From assembly GCA_964548855.1 (NCBI GenBank), contig CAZJSR010000025.1:1-23529 (forward strand): DNA of 23,529 nucleotides, written 5' to 3'. The stretch is from UBA3206 sp964548855 (GTDB lineage: Bacteria; Bacillota_I; Bacilli_A; Acholeplasmatales; Anaeroplasmataceae). Every line of letters begins with the position of its first letter. The stretch's first letter is position 1. Below are positions 16,845 through 23,529 of the stretch, piece after piece. Below the pieces are notes generated by a model. That model worked only from the letters and a program-made list of their open reading frames with translations, was not told the origin of the DNA and searched no databases. The position numbers and the translations under genes are program-made.

Positions 16845-17798
16845 ATGAAGGATTTAAAATTTGAAAAGCCAAATACTAGTGTTGAAGAACTGTCACAAGA
16901 TGGTAATTATGGAAAGTTCGAAATCTCTCCACTTGAAAGAGGATTCGGATTAACACTTGGAAATGCATTAAGAAGAGTATTATTATCTTCATTACCTGGT
17001 ACTGCTTTTGTAAATGTACAAATTGACGGTGCACAACATGAATTTATGTCAGTTGATGGAGTTGTTGAGGATGTAATTACTATCATCCTAAATCTTAAGC
17101 GTGTTATTTTAAAGACTGATTCAGAGGATCCAAACTTTGAATGTAAAGTTGAAATTCACAAAGGTGAAGGAGAAGTAACAGCTGCAGATATCATTCACGG
17201 AAACGAAATTACTATCGTTAACCCTGAACAACATATCGCTACTGTAGCAAATGGTGGAAACTTAAGTATGGTTTTAACTGTTCGCCGTGGTGTTGGATAT
17301 GTATCTGCTGATAAGAATAAGAAGTTCAGCAATACTGTTGGTGTGATTGCTATTGATTCAATCTATACTCCAATTGTTAATGTTTGTTTCAATGTTGAAA
17401 AAACTCGTGTTGAAAATGAAGCAAATCATGACAAGTTAATCATGGAAGTAACAACTAATGGTTCAATTACTGCGAAAGAAGCTATCGCTATTGCTTCTAA
17501 GATGATGATTGAGCATTTAAGCGTAGTTGTTGAATTAAGCGAAAAGGCATCATCTACAGATTATATGATTGAACAAGAGACTAACTCTCAAAACAGTAAG
17601 CTTGGAATGTCTATTGATGAATTAGACCTTTCTGTTCGTTCTTATAACTGTTTAAAGAGAGCTGCTCTTAATACAGTTCAAGAACTTACAGCTAAATCTG
17701 AAGAAGATATGATGAAGGTTCGTAATTTAGGACGCAAATCATTAAAAGAAATAAAAGAAAAATTAGAAAGCATGGGATTAGGATTTAGAAAAGACTAA
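16845..17798 (+). CDS. rpoA: DNA-directed RNA polymerase alpha subunit
   Basis: Alpha dimerises to start assembly of RNA polymerase, and its C-terminal domain contacts upstream promoter DNA and activators. The protein has 317 residues. The N-terminal domain shows GFGLTLGNALRRVLLSSLPG; the C-terminal domain (about 253-317) shows LDLSVRSYNCLKRA and VRNLGRKSLKEIKEKL. AAAGGAGGT (16825-16833) is 11 bases before the ATG, a long but usable spacing. Confidence 0.98.
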   Translation: MKDLKFEKPNTSVEELSQDGNYGKFEISPLERGFGLTLGNALRRVLLSSLPGTAFVNVQIDGAQHEFMSVDGVVEDVITIILNLKRVILKTDSEDPNFECKVEIHKGEGEVTAADIIHGNEITIVNPEQHIATVANGGNLSMVLTVRRGVGYVSADKNKKFSNTVGVIAIDSIYTPIVNVCFNVEKTRVENEANHDKLIMEVTTNGSITAKEAIAIASKMMIEHLSVVVELSEKASSTDYMIEQETNSQNSKLGMSIDELDLSVRSYNCLKRAALNTVQELTAKSEEDMMKVRNLGRKSLKEIKEKLESMGLGFRKD

Positions 17799-17824
17799 TT
17801 CATTAAAGAAGGAGGACTTTATTT

Positions 17825-18187
17825 ATGGCAAGTTATAGTAGATTACGCCGTAATTCAGCTCAAAGAAAAGCTTTATTACGTGATTTAATTACTGATTTAA
17901 TTCTTAACGGACAAATCGAAACTACTGAAGTTAAAGCAAAAGAATTAAAGAGATTAGCTGACAAGATGGTAACTCTTGGAAAAACTAATACTTTACATTC
18001 TCGTCGTCAAGCAGCTTCTTTCATCCGTTTTGAAAAGGATGCTGAAGGAAATTATGCAATCCAAAAATTATTCAATGAAATCGCTCCAAAATTTGCTAAT
18101 CGTAACGGTGGATACACTAGAGTAATTAAGACTGGTGTTCGTCGTGGAGATGCAACTCAAATGGCTATTATTTCATTTGTAGAATAA
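17825..18187 (+). CDS. rplQ: 50S ribosomal protein L17
   Basis: L17 lies near the tunnel exit. The protein has 120 residues with RLRRNSAQRKALLRDLITDLI at the start (split at residues 6-26), TTEVKAKELKRLADKMVTLG and the C-terminal RNGGYTRVIKTGVRRGDATQMA. It is the last gene of the cluster, with two stop codons in tandem (TAATAA). Confidence 0.98.
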   Translation: MASYSRLRRNSAQRKALLRDLITDLILNGQIETTEVKAKELKRLADKMVTLGKTNTLHSRRQAASFIRFEKDAEGNYAIQKLFNEIAPKFANRNGGYTRVIKTGVRRGDATQMAIISFVE

Positions 18188-18196
18188 TAACAGTTT

Positions 18197-18224
18197 AGAA
18201 GTCCATTTTGGACTTCTTTTTTCT
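18197..18224 (+). terminator. Rho-independent terminator of the ribosomal cluster
   Basis: AGAAGTCCA (18197-18205) pairs perfectly with TGGACTTCT (18209-18217) around a TTT loop. A run of T follows at 18218-18222. The -35 box of the next promoter begins right after it. Confidence 0.93.
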
Positions 18225-18252
18225 TTACATATGGCTTATTTTAAGATATAAT
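18224..18252 (+). promoter_or_regulatory. Promoter of the amino acid ABC importer operon
   Basis: TTTACA (-35, 18224-18229) and TATAAT (-10, 18247-18252) are separated by 17 bases, close to the vegetative consensus. The leader would be about 20 bases, too short for a riboswitch or T-box, so no RNA-level control is visible. Confidence 0.85.
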
Positions 18253-18277
18253 CAAAAAGGCAATAAAGGAGGAAATT

Positions 18278-19084
18278 ATGACGAATTTAAGAAGATTAAC
18301 ATTAATGATTTTAATATTATTTAGTATTTGCCTTACAGGATGCACAAAAAATACTAGAACACTTAATGATATTATTGATTCAAATGAATTAGTTGTTGCG
18401 CTTAATGCAGAATTTCCTCCATTTGAATATAAAAATGGAAAAGAATTTTTAGGAATTGACGTTGAAATCATTAGTGAATATGCTAAAAGTATAGGTGTTT
18501 CATGCACAATAAATGATATGGACTTTGATGCAACTTTCCTATCTGTTTATAGTACAAAAGCTGATGTGGCAATTTCTGGTATTACAGTTAATTCTAAAAG
18601 AGAAAAGAAGTTTGATTTTACAGATGCATATTATTATTCATCACAAGTAATCATTATAAATAATAATAGCATTTATAATAATACCAACACGAAAGAAGAA
18701 ATAATTACATTATTATCTAATTCTAATGCTAAAATTGGGGTACAAAGAGGAACATTAGGAGAATATTATGCGTCTGGTGATGAATCATGGGGATTTGATG
18801 GAATTAAGAATACAAAAACTATTTCATATGATAATGGAGCACTTGCGTGTTCAGACTTAGCAAATGGTAAAATTGATGCGGTTATTATCGATGAAGCACC
18901 TGCAAGATTAATCTCGGAAAAATATGAGGACCTTGCAGTTTTAGAATATATATTAACAGAGGAGAAGTATGCTATCGCATTAAAAAAAGGCAATGATACA
19001 CTTTTAGAATCTTTAAATACTTTTATTAAAAGTATTAAAGATAATGGTACATTAGATAGCATAGTGGAGAAATATTATGCGTAA
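18278..19084 (+). CDS. Polar amino acid ABC importer, substrate-binding lipoprotein
   Basis: A family 3 solute-binding protein of 268 residues. It has an N-terminal signal with the lipobox LTGC (Cys22), so it should be lipid-anchored on the outer face of the membrane. The opening SNELVVALNAEFPPFEYKNG and LGIDVEIISEYAKSIG are typical, as is VAISGITVNSKREKKFDFTDAYY. The ligand cannot be fixed from sequence alone; this family takes glutamine, arginine, cystine and others. GGAGG precedes the ATG. Its end overlaps the permease gene by 8 bases. Confidence 0.92.
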   Translation: MTNLRRLTLMILILFSICLTGCTKNTRTLNDIIDSNELVVALNAEFPPFEYKNGKEFLGIDVEIISEYAKSIGVSCTINDMDFDATFLSVYSTKADVAISGITVNSKREKKFDFTDAYYYSSQVIIINNNSIYNNTNTKEEIITLLSNSNAKIGVQRGTLGEYYASGDESWGFDGIKNTKTISYDNGALACSDLANGKIDAVIIDEAPARLISEKYEDLAVLEYILTEEKYAIALKKGNDTLLESLNTFIKSIKDNGTLDSIVEKYYA

Positions 19085-19859
19085 TTTATTAAATAAAGAA
19101 AGAGTCACAAAAATTGCATTTTACTCTTGTATATTAGTAGTATTGTTAATATTAGTTATTGTTTATAGAAATTCAATAAGTGAAAATCTAAAATATAACT
19201 TTTTTAATAGTGATAATATATTAAGTTTATTTACAGGACTTGGAAATACCCTTTTGATTACTGTTTTTGCGTTTGTTATTGGTGTTTTATTAGGTCTACT
19301 TACTTGTTTTATAGATGGACTTAATTCTAATAATCCATTTATAATAATATTAAAACAAATAACAAAAATATATGTAAGTATATTTAGAGGTACACCTGCT
19401 ATAGTACAATTATTGATTATTTATTTTATTATTTGTAGTTCAGTGCCAGCAGAATATTCTTTATTAATCGCAATAATTGCCTTTGGACTTAATTCAGGAG
19501 CTTATGTTTCGGAAATAATAAGAGGTGCAATTAATGCAGTACCTAAAGGACAAATAGAGGCGGGTAGAAGTTTAGGTTTATCATATGGAACAGTTATGAT
19601 AAAAATAGTATTTCCACAAGCAATAAGACATGCTCTTCCAAGTTTAGGTAATGAATTTATAACATTAATAAAAGAAACTTCAGTGGTTGGATTTATTGGT
19701 GCATTTGATTTAACACTTGCGTTTAGAAAACTTGCGAATGTTACATATGATTACGCAACTGTTTATATCGTAATGGGAATAACTTATTTTGTAATTGTAC
19801 TAGGAGTTAGCTCATTATTTAAGTTATTAGAAAGGAAACTAATAAAACATGTCAAATAA
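19077..19859 (+). CDS. Polar amino acid ABC importer, membrane permease
   Basis: A 260-residue HisM/GlnP-type permease. Hydrophobic helices lie near 13-30, 54-78, 105-123, 126-146 and 230-250. The EAA loop that docks the ATPase is at 161-182 (EAGRSLGLSYGTVMIKIVFP). IFRGTPAIVQLLIIYF is a family signature. It overlaps the lipoprotein gene at its start and the ATPase gene at its end, so all three are translated from one mRNA. Confidence 0.93.
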   Translation: MRNLLNKERVTKIAFYSCILVVLLILVIVYRNSISENLKYNFFNSDNILSLFTGLGNTLLITVFAFVIGVLLGLLTCFIDGLNSNNPFIIILKQITKIYVSIFRGTPAIVQLLIIYFIICSSVPAEYSLLIAIIAFGLNSGAYVSEIIRGAINAVPKGQIEAGRSLGLSYGTVMIKIVFPQAIRHALPSLGNEFITLIKETSVVGFIGAFDLTLAFRKLANVTYDYATVYIVMGITYFVIVLGVSSLFKLLERKLIKHVK

Positions 19860-20583
19860 TGAAGTAATGATAAAATTAGAAAATGTAACAATTAAATATA
19901 AAAACAATACCATCTTAGATAACATAAACTTAGAAGTAAAAAAAGGTGAAGTAATATGTATCATAGGACCTTCAGGAAGTGGAAAGTCAACACTTATTAG
20001 AACAATGAATCGTCTAGTTATTCCAACAAATGGAAATGTTTTATTTAAAGGTGAAATTGAAACAGAAAAGAATATCAATCATATAAGAGAAAATATGGGA
20101 ATGGTATTTCAACAATTTGAGTTATTTCCTCATCTAACAATTTTAGATAATATGACATTAGCACCACTTCATTTGAAAAAATTAACAAAAGAGGATGCAA
20201 TAAATAAAGCATGTGAATTATTAGAAAGGGTAAATTTATTAGATAAAAAAGATGTTTATCCAGAATCTTTATCTGGTGGACAGAAACAACGAATCGCGAT
20301 TGTAAGAGCTCTTATGTTAGATCCTGAGGTTTTATTATTTGATGAACCTACAAGTGCGCTAGATCCTGAAATGGTAAAAGAGGTTTTAAATGTAATAAAA
20401 GACTTAACAAAGACGGGTATGACGATTTGTATAGTTACTCATGAAATGAAATTCGCAAAAGAAGTTTCTTCTAGAGTATTATTTATAGACAATAAACAAA
20501 TAGTAGAAGACGGAACTCCAAAAGAAGTATTTGACAATCCTAAATCTGAAAGATTAAAAGAATTCTTTTCCAAGATATTATAG
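19849..20583 (+). CDS. Polar amino acid ABC importer, ATP-binding protein
   Basis: A 244-residue GlnQ-type ATPase that powers the importer from the cytoplasmic side. It shows Walker A GPSGSGKST (40-48), Q-loop FQQF (87-90), signature LSGGQ (141-145), Walker B VLLFDEP (161-167) and the switch His198 in THEM. The ATG lies inside the permease gene (11-base overlap), with AAAGGAAA at a suitable distance. Confidence 0.95.
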   Translation: MSNNEVMIKLENVTIKYKNNTILDNINLEVKKGEVICIIGPSGSGKSTLIRTMNRLVIPTNGNVLFKGEIETEKNINHIRENMGMVFQQFELFPHLTILDNMTLAPLHLKKLTKEDAINKACELLERVNLLDKKDVYPESLSGGQKQRIAIVRALMLDPEVLLFDEPTSALDPEMVKEVLNVIKDLTKTGMTICIVTHEMKFAKEVSSRVLFIDNKQIVEDGTPKEVFDNPKSERLKEFFSKIL

Positions 20584-20591
20584 TAAAATAA

Positions 20592-20640
20592 AAAAATGAA
20601 GAAATTATGACATTAAATCATAAAATCTTCATTTTTATTT
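20592..20640. terminator. Bidirectional terminator between the importer operon and agrBD
   Basis: AAAAATGAAGA (20592-20602) pairs with TCTTCATTTTT (20626-20636). Inside it TTATGA (20605-20610) pairs with TCATAA (20618-20623). T-runs flank the hairpin on both strands, so it can stop the importer mRNA from the left and the agr mRNA from the right. It begins 3 bases beyond the agrD stop. Confidence 0.88.
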
Positions 20641-20777
20641 TAATCTTTTTTCATTTTATCTGGTATTTTTGGTTGATTGAACCATATACCACATCTTCCT
20701 ATAGACTCTTCACCTATAATTTCTGCCAATTTAATAATGACACTTTTTTTCTTCTTATTAACGATTTTCTTTTTCAT
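20640..20777 (-). CDS. agrD: AgrD-like cyclic peptide pheromone precursor
   Basis: A 45-residue peptide on the minus strand, ATG at 20777-20775. It has a Lys-rich start (MKKKIVNKKKK), a likely amphipathic segment (SVIIKLAEIIGEE), a core SIGRCGIWF and a charged tail NQPKIPDKMKKD. This is the layout of Agr pheromone precursors: leader, Cys-containing core, and a tail removed by AgrB. From memory the tail matches the QP-x-x-P pattern in clostridial AgrD proteins. By that alignment the thiolactone joins Cys29 to Phe33, with cleavage before Asn34 (inference). GGAGGAG lies 6 bases before the ATG. The start lies inside the end of agrB (20-base overlap), which couples their translation. Confidence 0.88.
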   Translation of the reverse strand: MKKKIVNKKKKSVIIKLAEIIGEESIGRCGIWFNQPKIPDKMKKD

Positions 20778-21369
20778 ATGATACTCCTCCTATAGTGTAG
20801 TTTTTATATTTAAAATAACCTAGTATCATAAATATTGTCGAGCATAGTAAAGGATAAGCAATAATAATTCCGATATTATAAGATGGGAAATATAAATATG
20901 ATAGAAGAATTATTAAAGAATATATAGTACATATAATTACAGCTATTGTATTTAATTTTTCTAATTTTTCTTTTTTAATTTTATTATAAGGATGACCTAT
21001 AGGTGCAAATATAGATATTAATATTAAGCATATTATTGATAATCCAATAGATATAGTATTTAATATAGTATAATTAATTTTTAATATAAAATTCAGTCCT
21101 ATTATCATTAATATTAAAATACTTATGCAACCAATATGAGTATTAGCATGAAGACCTCCTATGGCTCTTCTAATAACTATAAATATTATTGAAAAAATTA
21201 AGGTCTGATAATAATTTTTGGTTATTATAGAACTTATAATAAGTATTATAATGTTACAAATATTTGATAATAACATTTCGAAACAATATATATATTTATC
21301 TATATCTCTTAAATTGATTTTTTTTCTTTTAAAATAAAAAAGAGTAATTTTTTTTGCTAGAAAATTCAT
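20758..21369 (-). CDS. agrB: AgrB-like membrane peptidase that processes the pheromone precursor
   Basis: AgrB cuts the C-terminal tail off AgrD and forms the thiolactone. The protein has 203 residues, with several hydrophobic helices near 36-52, 56-68, 81-120 and 140-190. The signature RRAIGGLHANTHIGC (67-81) carries the catalytic pair His74 and Cys81, seven residues apart as in S. aureus AgrB. GGAGGT (21378-21383 on the plus map) gives a good ribosome-binding site. It is followed directly by the overlapping agrD. Confidence 0.93.
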   Translation of the reverse strand: MNFLAKKITLFYFKRKKINLRDIDKYIYCFEMLLSNICNIIILIISSIITKNYYQTLIFSIIFIVIRRAIGGLHANTHIGCISILILMIIGLNFILKINYTILNTISIGLSIICLILISIFAPIGHPYNKIKKEKLEKLNTIAVIICTIYSLIILLSYLYFPSYNIGIIIAYPLLCSTIFMILGYFKYKNYTIGGVSYEKENR

Positions 21370-21406
21370 ATATAAAAACCTCCAACAATAGATTACTCTT
21401 CTTTAT

Positions 21407-21412
21407 GTTATA
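21407..21412 (-). promoter_or_regulatory. Possible promoter of agrBD
   Basis: On the minus strand TATAAC (21412-21407) lies 15 bases downstream of the repeat pair, so any -35 would overlap the proximal repeat. This layout suits an activator-dependent promoter. A second possibility is TTGAAA (21419-21414) with a weak TAATCT (21395-21390) and an 18-base spacer. Confidence 0.4.
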
Positions 21413-21427
21413 TTTTCAATAGTTTTG

Positions 21428-21459
21428 CATGAGTGGTATGTTTTTTTACATAAGTGGTA
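21428..21459 (-). promoter_or_regulatory. Pair of 21-base-period direct repeats upstream of agrB, likely AgrA/LytTR sites
   Basis: Read on the minus strand, TACCACTTATG (21459-21449) is followed after 10 bases by TACCACTCATG (21438-21428). The repeats are offset by 21 bases, two DNA turns, as expected for a LytTR dimer binding one DNA face. They lie between the agrC stop and the agrB promoter. A near-copy of the whole unit occurs at 23498-23529. Confidence 0.7.
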
Positions 21460-21465
21460 AAAAAA

Positions 21466-22740
21466 TCAGTTTTTTATTAATACAGATGTTATAAAATAGT
21501 CTTCATCTTTAATTATTTGTAAGTTTCCATCGTATTTTTTAATAATGGATTTTATATTATTTAAACCAAATCCATGATTTAGTTTATTATTTTTTGTTGT
21601 TTCTAAATTTTGATTATCCTCTTTATTATATCTATTTTTAATGATTATATTAAGAAAGTTATTAACCTGCCTAAAATTTAATATAATTTTTCTATTAGTT
21701 TCTATTTTTAATGATGCTTCAACAGCGTTATCTAGTAAGTTTCCTACAATAATACATAAATCTATATTATCTATGTTATTAAAACTAGCGATAAAACAAT
21801 CACATAAGAATTCTATATTATATAAATTAATTTTAGTTTTTTTACTATTTATTAATGAATCAAGAGAAGTATTCGTTGTATATACTATATTTTGCATTCC
21901 TTCAACAATTTCGCATATTTCATTAATTTTATTAATACCATCATTTTGATCACTATGCATTAAATCCTTAATTGCAAATAACTGATTTTTTAAATCATGC
22001 ATCTCCTTAGCTGATAATATTTGTTTTTCTATTTTTTCTTCTAAATATTTAGTTTCTATATTATGTTGTTCAGTCTCTAATTCAAGTTTATGTTCTAAAT
22101 TAGCCTTATTTACATAATTTTCAAATATATAGAACACGGATATATTAGCTATCACCAACAATATTTCAGCGATAACTCCGTATGTAGAATACCTAGATGT
22201 TATATTTGTACCTAATCCACCTATTAGCATAATTCCTATCATTAATGTAATAATAGGTAATATTGAGTATAAAAGTATAATGCTTTTAGACACCTTAATG
22301 CTTGTAGCCTTATTTTTTAATTGAATGAATTTAATAATTAAATAAGCTAGAGATTTTGAGCATAATACACCTACTGTATAATATAATAAGGTATTTTGTA
22401 TTTCATTAACTGTTTTAGAAAATATAATGGTCATTAATAGCCCTATAATAATTTCACTAATATTAATAATTATAAAAAGTAGTAAAATAGAGAACCATCT
22501 TATTTTATTATTAAATTCATAAAGTAACGATAATATGAATATATAGATAAATAATACTATCATTCTAATAATAGAACTATCTATAAATACAGTTATAATG
22601 CTAGATATTAATATGAATGAAACATATGTTGATAATAATAACCATATATTAATTTTTTTATTACCTAATGATTTATAGAAACTGAAAATAATGAAAGCCT
22701 CAAATAAAATACTGATAATATCAATTAAATGAAAATACAT
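21466..22740 (-). CDS. agrC: AgrC-like sensor histidine kinase
   Basis: A membrane sensor expected to detect the mature pheromone. With the ATG at 22740 it has 424 residues. The first 207 or so hold about six hydrophobic helices. A charged coiled region follows, then the histidine box EMHDLKNQLFAI (His248), the N-box GNLLDNAVEAS (333-343) and the G-box HGFGLNNI (389-396) of GHKL kinases of the Agr/Cit type. The start is the ATG overlapping the agrA stop (TAATG) with AGGAAGG 8 bases upstream. A GTG three codons earlier is too close to that site. It is cotranscribed with agrA. Confidence 0.92.
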   Translation of the reverse strand: MYFHLIDIISILFEAFIIFSFYKSLGNKKINIWLLLSTYVSFILISSIITVFIDSSIIRMIVLFIYIFILSLLYEFNNKIRWFSILLLFIIINISEIIIGLLMTIIFSKTVNEIQNTLLYYTVGVLCSKSLAYLIIKFIQLKNKATSIKVSKSIILLYSILPIITLMIGIMLIGGLGTNITSRYSTYGVIAEILLVIANISVFYIFENYVNKANLEHKLELETEQHNIETKYLEEKIEKQILSAKEMHDLKNQLFAIKDLMHSDQNDGINKINEICEIVEGMQNIVYTTNTSLDSLINSKKTKINLYNIEFLCDCFIASFNNIDNIDLCIIVGNLLDNAVEASLKIETNRKIILNFRQVNNFLNIIIKNRYNKEDNQNLETTKNNKLNHGFGLNNIKSIIKKYDGNLQIIKDEDYFITSVLIKN

Positions 22741-23447
22741 TAAATACACCTTCCTATTTTATATTCATGATATTTTTTTAAGAAATTTTTTTTATTATAT
22801 CTACTTATTGGTATACATTCGTCTACCCCACTTATTATTACTCTATCCTTAAGTATAGTTTCGATATAATTAAGATTAACTATATAGCTTTTATGTGTTT
22901 TGATAAAATTATAACTAATAAGTTTTTCTTCATAATCACTAAATTTACCAGTATGTATTATTGTTTTATCAGTTAGATGGATTATAATTTGTCTTGTTAT
23001 TATTTCGATATATTTTATATCCTTAATTAGAATATTATTAATAATACCATTATTGCTTATTTCTATATAAATATGTTCGTTTTTATATTTAGAAATAGCT
23101 CTATTTAAATCAAATTTAAAGTCAGATTCATTAATCGGTTTTTTTAAAAATTGAAAGGAATCTAATCTAAATATTTCGGTTAAATAATTGTTATGGCTTG
23201 TTATAAAGAAAAAAATGCAATTTGGATTTTGTTGTTTTATAATTTTGCCAGCTTCTATTCCCGAAATTCCAGGCATTTCTATATCTAGAAACAATATATC
23301 AATAACACCTTTATGTTCTAGTAAATCTTCTCCACTTATATATAAATCAATTTTATAAACGACTGAATCTGTTAAAGTGGTAATTATTAGATTTTCTATT
23401 TTTTTTAAATAACTTTTTTCATCATCACATACAGCAATATTTATCAT
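22740..23447 (-). CDS. agrA: AgrA-like response regulator, LytTR DNA-binding type
   Basis: A 235-residue regulator. The receiver domain (1-120) has Asp8 and Asp9, the phosphate acceptor Asp55 in LFLDIEMPG and Lys103 in FLKKPI. The C-terminal half is a LytTR domain (about 124-230), with IKYIEIITRQIIIHLTDK and THKSYIVNLNYIE as typical stretches. LytTR proteins bind paired direct repeats about 21 bases apart, and two such pairs flank this block. GAGGT lies 10 bases before the ATG. It leads the operon. Confidence 0.93.
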   Translation of the reverse strand: MINIAVCDDEKSYLKKIENLIITTLTDSVVYKIDLYISGEDLLEHKGVIDILFLDIEMPGISGIEAGKIIKQQNPNCIFFFITSHNNYLTEIFRLDSFQFLKKPINESDFKFDLNRAISKYKNEHIYIEISNNGIINNILIKDIKYIEIITRQIIIHLTDKTIIHTGKFSDYEEKLISYNFIKTHKSYIVNLNYIETILKDRVIISGVDECIPISRYNKKNFLKKYHEYKIGRCI

Positions 23448-23471
23448 TTTTGTTCATACCTCGATAGCTTA

Positions 23472-23480
23472 ATTATACCA
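23472..23480 (-). promoter_or_regulatory. Extended -10 promoter of agrAC
   Basis: On the minus strand TGGTATAAT (23480-23472) is a perfect extended -10 box. No consensus -35 lies 17 bases upstream (GTAATA at 23500-23495). Transcription would start about 15-20 bases before the agrA ATG. Confidence 0.6.
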
Positions 23481-23497
23481 TAACTACATTAAAATAT

Positions 23498-23529
23498 TAC
23501 CACTTATGCAAAAATTGATACCACTTGTG
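23498..23529 (+). promoter_or_regulatory. Second pair of 21-base-period direct repeats, pointing out of the window
   Basis: On the plus strand TACCACTTATG (23498-23508) is followed after 10 bases by TACCACTTGTG (23519-23529), which ends at the last base of the window. Period, spacer length and sequence match the agrB pair. In the agrB case this motif reads toward the gene it precedes. Here it reads rightward, away from agrA, so a divergent promoter may lie just outside. It could also influence agrAC. Confidence 0.7.

Noticed and set aside
20607..20795. A 62-codon plus-strand open frame after the importer operon
   Set aside because: It lies in the terminator and is the antisense of agrD; it has no ribosome-binding site and no family resemblance.
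21641..21949. A 102-codon plus-strand open frame
   Set aside because: It is the antisense of the conserved kinase domain of agrC and carries no recognisable features.
22741..22749. GTG at 22749 as start of agrC
   Set aside because: The AGGAAGG site abuts it; the ATG at 22740, overlapping the agrA stop, has an 8-base spacing.
1..23529. CRISPR arrays, insertion sequences, attachment sites or rRNA/tRNA genes
   Set aside because: No repeat-spacer series, transposase, terminal inverted repeats, integrase or RNA gene sequence was seen; the only notable repeats are the two operator-like pairs.

Overview
The window comes from a strongly AT-rich Gram-positive-type bacterium of the Firmicutes/Bacillota or a close relative, possibly an Erysipelotrichia- or RF39-like gut lineage. 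The support is the S10-spc-alpha ribosomal protein order, a zinc-type short S14, a zinc-lid adenylate kinase, a lipoprotein-anchored ABC importer and an Agr-type quorum-sensing block. UGA acts as a stop codon (it ends the genes at 1711-2451 and 21466-22740), so the Mycoplasma code is not in use. The lineage is inferred, not proven.

Left part (1-3993): the 3' part of a MacB/FtsX-type ABC permease gene cut by the window edge, with its terminator. A two-gene unit follows: a membrane protein whose N-terminus resembles sigma-factor region 2, and a divergent PTS enzyme I-like protein, ending in a terminator.

Centre (4043-18218): a good promoter and a structured leader precede rpsJ. Then come rplC-rplD-rplW-rplB-rpsS-rplV-rpsC-rplP-rpmC-rpsQ-rplN-rplX-rplE-rpsN-rpsH-rplF-rplR-rpsE-rpmD-rplO-secY-adk, a 221-base gap full of hairpins where map often lies, and infA-rpmJ-rpsM-rpsK-rpoA-rplQ with a strong terminator. 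The 37-codon rpmJ gene is intact. This block builds the ribosome and supplies the SecYEG channel, adenylate kinase, IF-1 and the RNA polymerase alpha subunit.

Right part, plus strand (18224-20636): a near-consensus promoter drives a three-gene polar amino acid ABC importer (lipoprotein, permease, ATPase; overlapping genes), ending in a terminator that works in both directions.

Right part, minus strand (20640-23529): a complete Agr-like peptide quorum-sensing system in the order agrA-agrC, then a separate promoter, then agrB-agrD. The 45-residue agrD was found by reading the sequence. It encodes a peptide with a predicted five-residue thiolactone ring, CGIWF. A pair of direct repeats with a 21-base period (core TACCACTYRTG) lies in front of agrB. 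A near-identical pair lies between agrA and the right window edge, pointing out of the window. These are the likely binding sites of the LytTR regulator and predict a divergent target gene just beyond base 23529.
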